Positions 60,910-64,000 of a DNA stretch of 64,000 nucleotides are shown here, one piece after another. A program made the position numbers and the translations under genes. The DNA comes from JAAYTY01 sp964569245. Its GTDB lineage: Bacteria; Fermentibacterota; Fermentibacteria; Fermentibacterales; Fermentibacteraceae. The notes under the pieces are model-generated. The model searched no databases and was not told the DNA's origin. It saw only the letters and a program-made list of their open reading frames with translations. Where the stretch lies: positions 124,001 through 188,000 of the forward strand of contig CAZMTK010000001.1 in NCBI GenBank assembly GCA_964569245.1. The letters are read 5' to 3'. Position 1 is the first letter of the stretch, and each line of letters begins with the position of its first letter.

Positions 60910-61277
60910 GCGTCGTGATCTTCATGGGGAGGGCCCCCTCGGCCGACGTGGAGGCCCTGGCGCGCGAGCTGGCCGGAAGGGGCGCCCGCATGGAGATCCT
61001 GCGCCCCGGCTCGCAGGGCCTGGTCGGGGCAGACCTCCCGGCGGTAGCCATGATGCTCGCGAGGAACGGCGTCATCGCCGTCGCGGCATGTGCGGCGCCG
61101 GAGGGACTGACCGGCGGCCCGCCCTGGATCGAGATCGGCGGCCCCGACGGCGTGGACCCTGAATCGGCGCTCAGGGACCTCGAGCTCAGGGGGCTCGTTC
61201 CGCCGCCGCAGTCAGACCTCTCCGAAGAGGAGGAGGCCCTGATACGTGAAAGGCTCGAGAGGCTGGGCTATCTGTGA
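60906..61277 (+). CDS. degenerate APS-kinase-like protein
   Basis: A 123-residue protein from ATG 60906, overlapping the sat stop. Its opening VVIFMGRAPSADVEALARELAG has the strand-helix of APS kinase, but the P-loop GxxGxGK(S/T) is absent. MLARNGVIAVAACAAP resembles the family segment before the DGD/ISPYR region, and the C-terminal RERLERLGYL resembles the usual end of CysC. The core between is shortened. It therefore looks like a shrunken, probably inactive APS kinase that may regulate or bind Sat. An unrelated small protein cannot be excluded. Confidence 0.6.
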   Translation: MSVVIFMGRAPSADVEALARELAGRGARMEILRPGSQGLVGADLPAVAMMLARNGVIAVAACAAPEGLTGGPPWIEIGGPDGVDPESALRDLELRGLVPPPQSDLSEEEEALIRERLERLGYL

Positions 61278-61298
61278 TCCGGACGGAGCTGTGAGCAC

Positions 61299-61496
61299 AT
61301 GCCGACGCTCAGGTTGAGATTCGACAAGCCCTTCTGGGACAGGCTCGTCGCTGCGGCCTCGGCCCTGGGATATTCGGGACCTGACGAGATGGCGGCGCAC
61401 ATCCTGGAGAGAGAGCTGGACAGGCTGGCGCCAGGCGAGGAGGAACCGGAGGAGGAGGTCCGCAGAAAGCTGGAGGGCCTGGGCTACATGGGCTGA
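61299..61496 (+). CDS. small protein sharing the C-terminal 'LGY' tail
   Basis: A 65-residue protein from ATG 61299. It begins with a short beta strand and helices (TLRLRFDKPFWDRLVAAASAL) and ends with an acidic stretch and VRRKLEGLGYMG. This tail is like the last residues of the preceding protein (RERLERLGYL) and of APS kinase. Possibly a ribbon-helix-like or partner-binding peptide; I recognise no family. Convergent with the minus-strand membrane gene. Confidence 0.6.
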   Translation: MPTLRLRFDKPFWDRLVAAASALGYSGPDEMAAHILERELDRLAPGEEEPEEEVRRKLEGLGYMG

Positions 61497-61523
61497 AGTC
61501 CGCACTGCGGCGGCTTCTCCCGT

Positions 61524-62321
61524 TCAGACCTTCGCCCCCAGCGCGGCGCCTGCAGCCATGGCACCCGCAGAGGAGACCGCGAGAAACACGGCCAGCCAGG
61601 ACCACCAGCCTCCCATGACGCGGTAGTAGACCGGCTCCATGCCGAACACAGCGCCTGCAGGCAGATCGCAGGGCCTGGCAGGAACGCACCTCGTAGAAGG
61701 ATCGAGGAGCGCCCTCAGGGTCGGGCGGGTGACGAATCCCGAAGCTGCCACCCGTCCGGGCTCGCCTCCGAAATCCACGACGAGCCTCTCGATCATCAGC
61801 CTCCCCGACGCGCCCAGCACTCTGAAGGCCACGAGTCCGCGCCGCTCGAAGCGGAGGACAGGGCCGCGCAGGGAGGCCCCCTCGATAGCACCGACGAGAG
61901 GTTCCAGAGGCACCGACGAGTACTCCACGACCACGTCGGAGCCGCTCTCGGGCACTCGCGACGAGAACCTCGCTCCGGCCTGGGCGTAGAACGCGAGGAA
62001 GAGCGGTGCGGCCGGGAGCATCCGCAGAGAGAGAGTGAGCAGGTAGAGGAGGCTGCTCCACAGCATCCTCGCAGCGAGGGCCATCACTCGCGGAGGCCTC
62101 GAGATCGAGAGGGCCATGCCGATTCCCAGCGAGAGGATCCTCCTGCGGAGGCTCGGGAGCCTGGCGTCGCGCGAGACGAGAGAGAACGCCGTCCCTGCCG
62201 CGACACCCGCGAGGAGGGACAGCACCGCCAGGCGCAAGCCGGGCTCGAGCGGGGAGAGGGGCAGCAGGACGAGATCGAACAGGGAGTCCAGGAAGGCCTG
62301 AAGCCCCGCAAGCAGCTTCAC
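61524..62321 (-). CDS. membrane protein of the alkaline-phosphatase-superfamily cluster
   Basis: A 265-residue protein from GTG 62321, overlapping the upstream stop (GTGA). N-terminal helices (LLAGLQAFLDSLFDLVLLPLSPLEPGL, VLSLLAGVAAGTAFSLVSRD) and two more around residue 75-115, a non-membrane middle of about 110 residues, and a last helix WWSWLAVFLAVSSAG. The first helices followed by RRRI resemble a membrane protein family with 'F..l.lpl..lpp......SL..g' that often sits with phosphodiesterase-type genes. Function not known. Confidence 0.65.
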   Translation of the reverse strand: MKLLAGLQAFLDSLFDLVLLPLSPLEPGLRLAVLSLLAGVAAGTAFSLVSRDARLPSLRRRILSLGIGMALSISRPPRVMALAARMLWSSLLYLLTLSLRMLPAAPLFLAFYAQAGARFSSRVPESGSDVVVEYSSVPLEPLVGAIEGASLRGPVLRFERRGLVAFRVLGASGRLMIERLVVDFGGEPGRVAASGFVTRPTLRALLDPSTRCVPARPCDLPAGAVFGMEPVYYRVMGGWWSWLAVFLAVSSAGAMAAGAALGAKV

Positions 62322-64000
62322 GACAGCACCCGTCTTCCCTCGGAGCCGCTTCCGAGGAGGAGGGCCGCTACCGAGGTGCCCACATCGGCGAGACGGGGGT
62401 CGCTCACGGTTATCTCGCAACTGGAAGCCAGCACTCCTGGGACCGTGGAGGGCTCCATGCAGTGGTCGCCCGACCAGGCGTCGGTGTTGTCCGAAAGGAT
62501 TTCGCTCCCGAACCCCCCAAGAGCAGTGGTCCAGGAGGCCCGGTAGCCGGGGGCGTAGCCCACGATGATGTCAGGTGCATGTTCGGGCAGGGGGCCGGGC
62601 ATCTCGTCTGCCACGACGTGGGCGCAGGATACGACTCTGCGCCCTGTGAGGGGGTCGGTCACGGACTCGAGGTCCGCCTTGAGCCCGGCGAGGAGCCCGG
62701 CGGCCTCCGCCGGATCGACCGAGCCTCCCTGCTCCCTTCCGCGCAGGTTCAGGTACAGGCTGTTGATGCCCAGTCCGTAGGCAGCAGTGCCGTTCCAGTC
62801 CACCCCTTCGAACGGCGCCGGGGAGGGAGTGCGCCGGTCTCTCGACATGTAGCCCGATGCGGCCAGCCATGTGTTGATGTCGAACTGCCTCCTGAACGGA
62901 GCGAAACCATGGTCGGAGACCACCACCAGGTCGGTCCGCCGGTCGAGGAGCCCCATCGCCTCGCCGACGAGAGAATCGATCCTGTCGTAGAGGTATGGGA
63001 TGAACCCGGCCGCTCCGCCGGCGACCCGGGGCGCCGGGCTGAGAAAGTCCATCGCACGATAGAACACGTGCATGTTCAGGTCGAGCGAAGTGAAGTAGTG
63101 GAAGGCAAGCCCCTCCCTGAATGCGTTCAGCCCGTGGCGGAACAGCCGCTCCTGCTCTTCGAGGACGAGCAGGGCTTGATCCATGTACTCGGAGTCGCTG
63201 AGAACTCCCCGGGAGAGGGCCTTCGTGTCCTCGGGGAACCCCTTCGTCGAGAATGCCCCGAGCTCGATCGCGAGGTCGCGCGAGAGCCATCCCGGCGACG
63301 AGATCGGCATGGCGGGATCGACCGGGTCTATCTGGAGGGGGGACAGGTAGAGCTCCAGAGCCGGTTCTACACGGCACAGGCAGAACCTCCCGATGGCCCT
63401 GACCGAGGCCAGCCCCGGAACGAGGTCGAAGCGGATCCTGACCCACCTGCTCCATTCGCCCTCTGCCAGCACGACGGCCTCGCCTGAGACCTCGATCAGG
63501 GCACCGCGCGCAGCCCTGTCCACCGTGAGCACGGCCTCGACGCTCGCCTGCGGAGCCCCCTCCAGGAACGTATTGCAGGGCCCGTAGATGCGGATCAAGT
63601 AGGTTCCGTTTCCGTCGTCCCTCACGGCGGATACGATGCCGCCGCCGGTGTCGTCGCTGACCTGCATGGGGTCGTCGGTGTAGAAGGAGAAGCTTCCCTG
63701 AGAGCCGGTGATGTCCGGGGTTCCCAGACCCGTTAGAACGCGTGCTCCATGCGCTGAATCTGGGGGGAAGTCCACGGGCAGGTTCATCAGGGAGACCGGG
63801 ATGCCGGCGTCGGTGAGGGGCTTCCAGAAGGGTTCGCCCCGTCTAAGGAGGCGCGGATGCGCCCCCCTGATCGGGATCCTCCAGCGCCCGGCACTTACGA
63901 AACCCCCTCCGGGATCGACGACCGAGGTCGAGAGGCGGGCGGTGCGGTCGGACGGGTTTCTGTGGATGAAATCGAAGATTCCGTGAACCTCGGGCCCCTT
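62318..64000 (-). CDS. alkaline-phosphatase-superfamily hydrolase (phosphodiesterase/sulfatase type), partial
   Basis: The frame is open through the right edge; 560 residues are visible and the 5' end is missing. Seen at the start of the visible part are HGIFDFIHRNPS and PFWKPLTDAGIPVS, followed by MNLPVDFPPD, which match the type I phosphodiesterase/nucleotide pyrophosphatase-like group. The metal site VVVSDHGFAPFRRQFDIN and GINSLYLNLRG, then APDIIVGYAPGYRASW and SGDHCMEP complete the second metal shell. The catalytic Thr/Ser with its Asp must be upstream of the window edge. Substrate may be a phosphate or sulfate ester. The membrane protein behind it overlaps its stop. Confidence 0.88.
   Translation of the reverse strand, partial: KGPEVHGIFDFIHRNPSDRTARLSTSVVDPGGGFVSAGRWRIPIRGAHPRLLRRGEPFWKPLTDAGIPVSLMNLPVDFPPDSAHGARVLTGLGTPDITGSQGSFSFYTDDPMQVSDDTGGGIVSAVRDDGNGTYLIRIYGPCNTFLEGAPQASVEAVLTVDRAARGALIEVSGEAVVLAEGEWSRWVRIRFDLVPGLASVRAIGRFCLCRVEPALELYLSPLQIDPVDPAMPISSPGWLSRDLAIELGAFSTKGFPEDTKALSRGVLSDSEYMDQALLVLEEQERLFRHGLNAFREGLAFHYFTSLDLNMHVFYRAMDFLSPAPRVAGGAAGFIPYLYDRIDSLVGEAMGLLDRRTDLVVVSDHGFAPFRRQFDINTWLAASGYMSRDRRTPSPAPFEGVDWNGTAAYGLGINSLYLNLRGREQGGSVDPAEAAGLLAGLKADLESVTDPLTGRRVVSCAHVVADEMPGPLPEHAPDIIVGYAPGYRASWTTALGGFGSEILSDNTDAWSGDHCMEPSTVPGVLASSCEITVSDPRLADVGTSVAALLLGSGSEGRRVLS

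Noticed and set aside
1..64000. CRISPR arrays, insertion sequences, integrases, phage genes, rRNA
   Set aside because: Looked for direct-repeat arrays, transposase motifs, terminal inverted repeats and rRNA signatures; none seen.

Overview
The window is a 64 kb stretch of a G+C-rich bacterial chromosome with dense, mostly operonic genes. I see no rRNA, CRISPR array, insertion sequence or phage genes. Arginine is very often AGG although G+C is high. Secreted proteins end in FlgD-like/Por-type C-terminal modules, there are many lipoproteins, and Hdr/Flx and sulfur genes are present. This mix fits an uncultured anaerobic lineage around the FCB superphylum (for example Fermentibacterota, Eisenbacteria or Krumholzibacteriota). 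The taxonomic placement is inference.

Layout. 1-4.3 kb: end of a FecCD permease, a PpiD/SurA-like chaperone, DNA polymerase III delta, and a coiled-coil zinc-ribbon protein. 4.4-14.6 kb: asd, then a four-gene run in which two lytic transglycosylases (MltD-like and Slt-like) flank a 1197-residue helical protein and a coiled-coil/TPR protein. 14.6-18.5 kb: a GT-C-like membrane protein, an SGNH lipoprotein and kbl. 18.6-22.6 kb: the most unusual locus. It holds a zinc-ribbon membrane protein, a 533-residue membrane protein ending in a Cys-Ala repeat, a PqqD-radical SAM-SPASM enzyme and a methyltransferase, all overlapping. 22.8-31.2 kb: M28 peptidase, thioredoxin-fold lipoprotein, peroxiredoxin, comB, DUF4097-like protein, amidase and a large secreted beta-propeller protein. 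31.3-32.4 kb: secG, tRNA-Leu(GAG) and a RAM-domain protein.

32.7-42.2 kb is an electron-bifurcation/sulfur island: hdrA, flxD (mvhD-like), two iron-sulfur subunits, flxA, hdrC and hdrB, facing a convergent cysteine desulfurase-dsrC operon. DsrC has both redox cysteines, so an Hdr-Flx complex cycling a DsrC disulfide is the natural hypothesis. 42.7-48.8 kb: formylglycine-enzyme-like lipoprotein, radical SAM plus DUF362 pair, a secreted two-repeat protein, nth and an rfbC-like gene. 48.8-54.5 kb: a Na+-decarboxylase beta subunit without its partners, tRNA-Leu(CAG), smpB, an amidase, a GerMN protein, murI, rph and rdgB. 54.5-59.2 kb: two cNMP-binding proteins, a GNAT enzyme and an ABC-2 exporter operon with a His-rich membrane protein. 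59.2-64 kb: macro domain, sat with a degenerate APS-kinase-like partner, and an alkaline-phosphatase-superfamily gene running off the right edge.

Genome habits visible here: stop/start overlaps (ATGA, GTGA, TTGA), probable CTG start codons, convergent genes sharing a CTAG, and perfect G+C-rich hairpins with little or no T-tract at gene ends.
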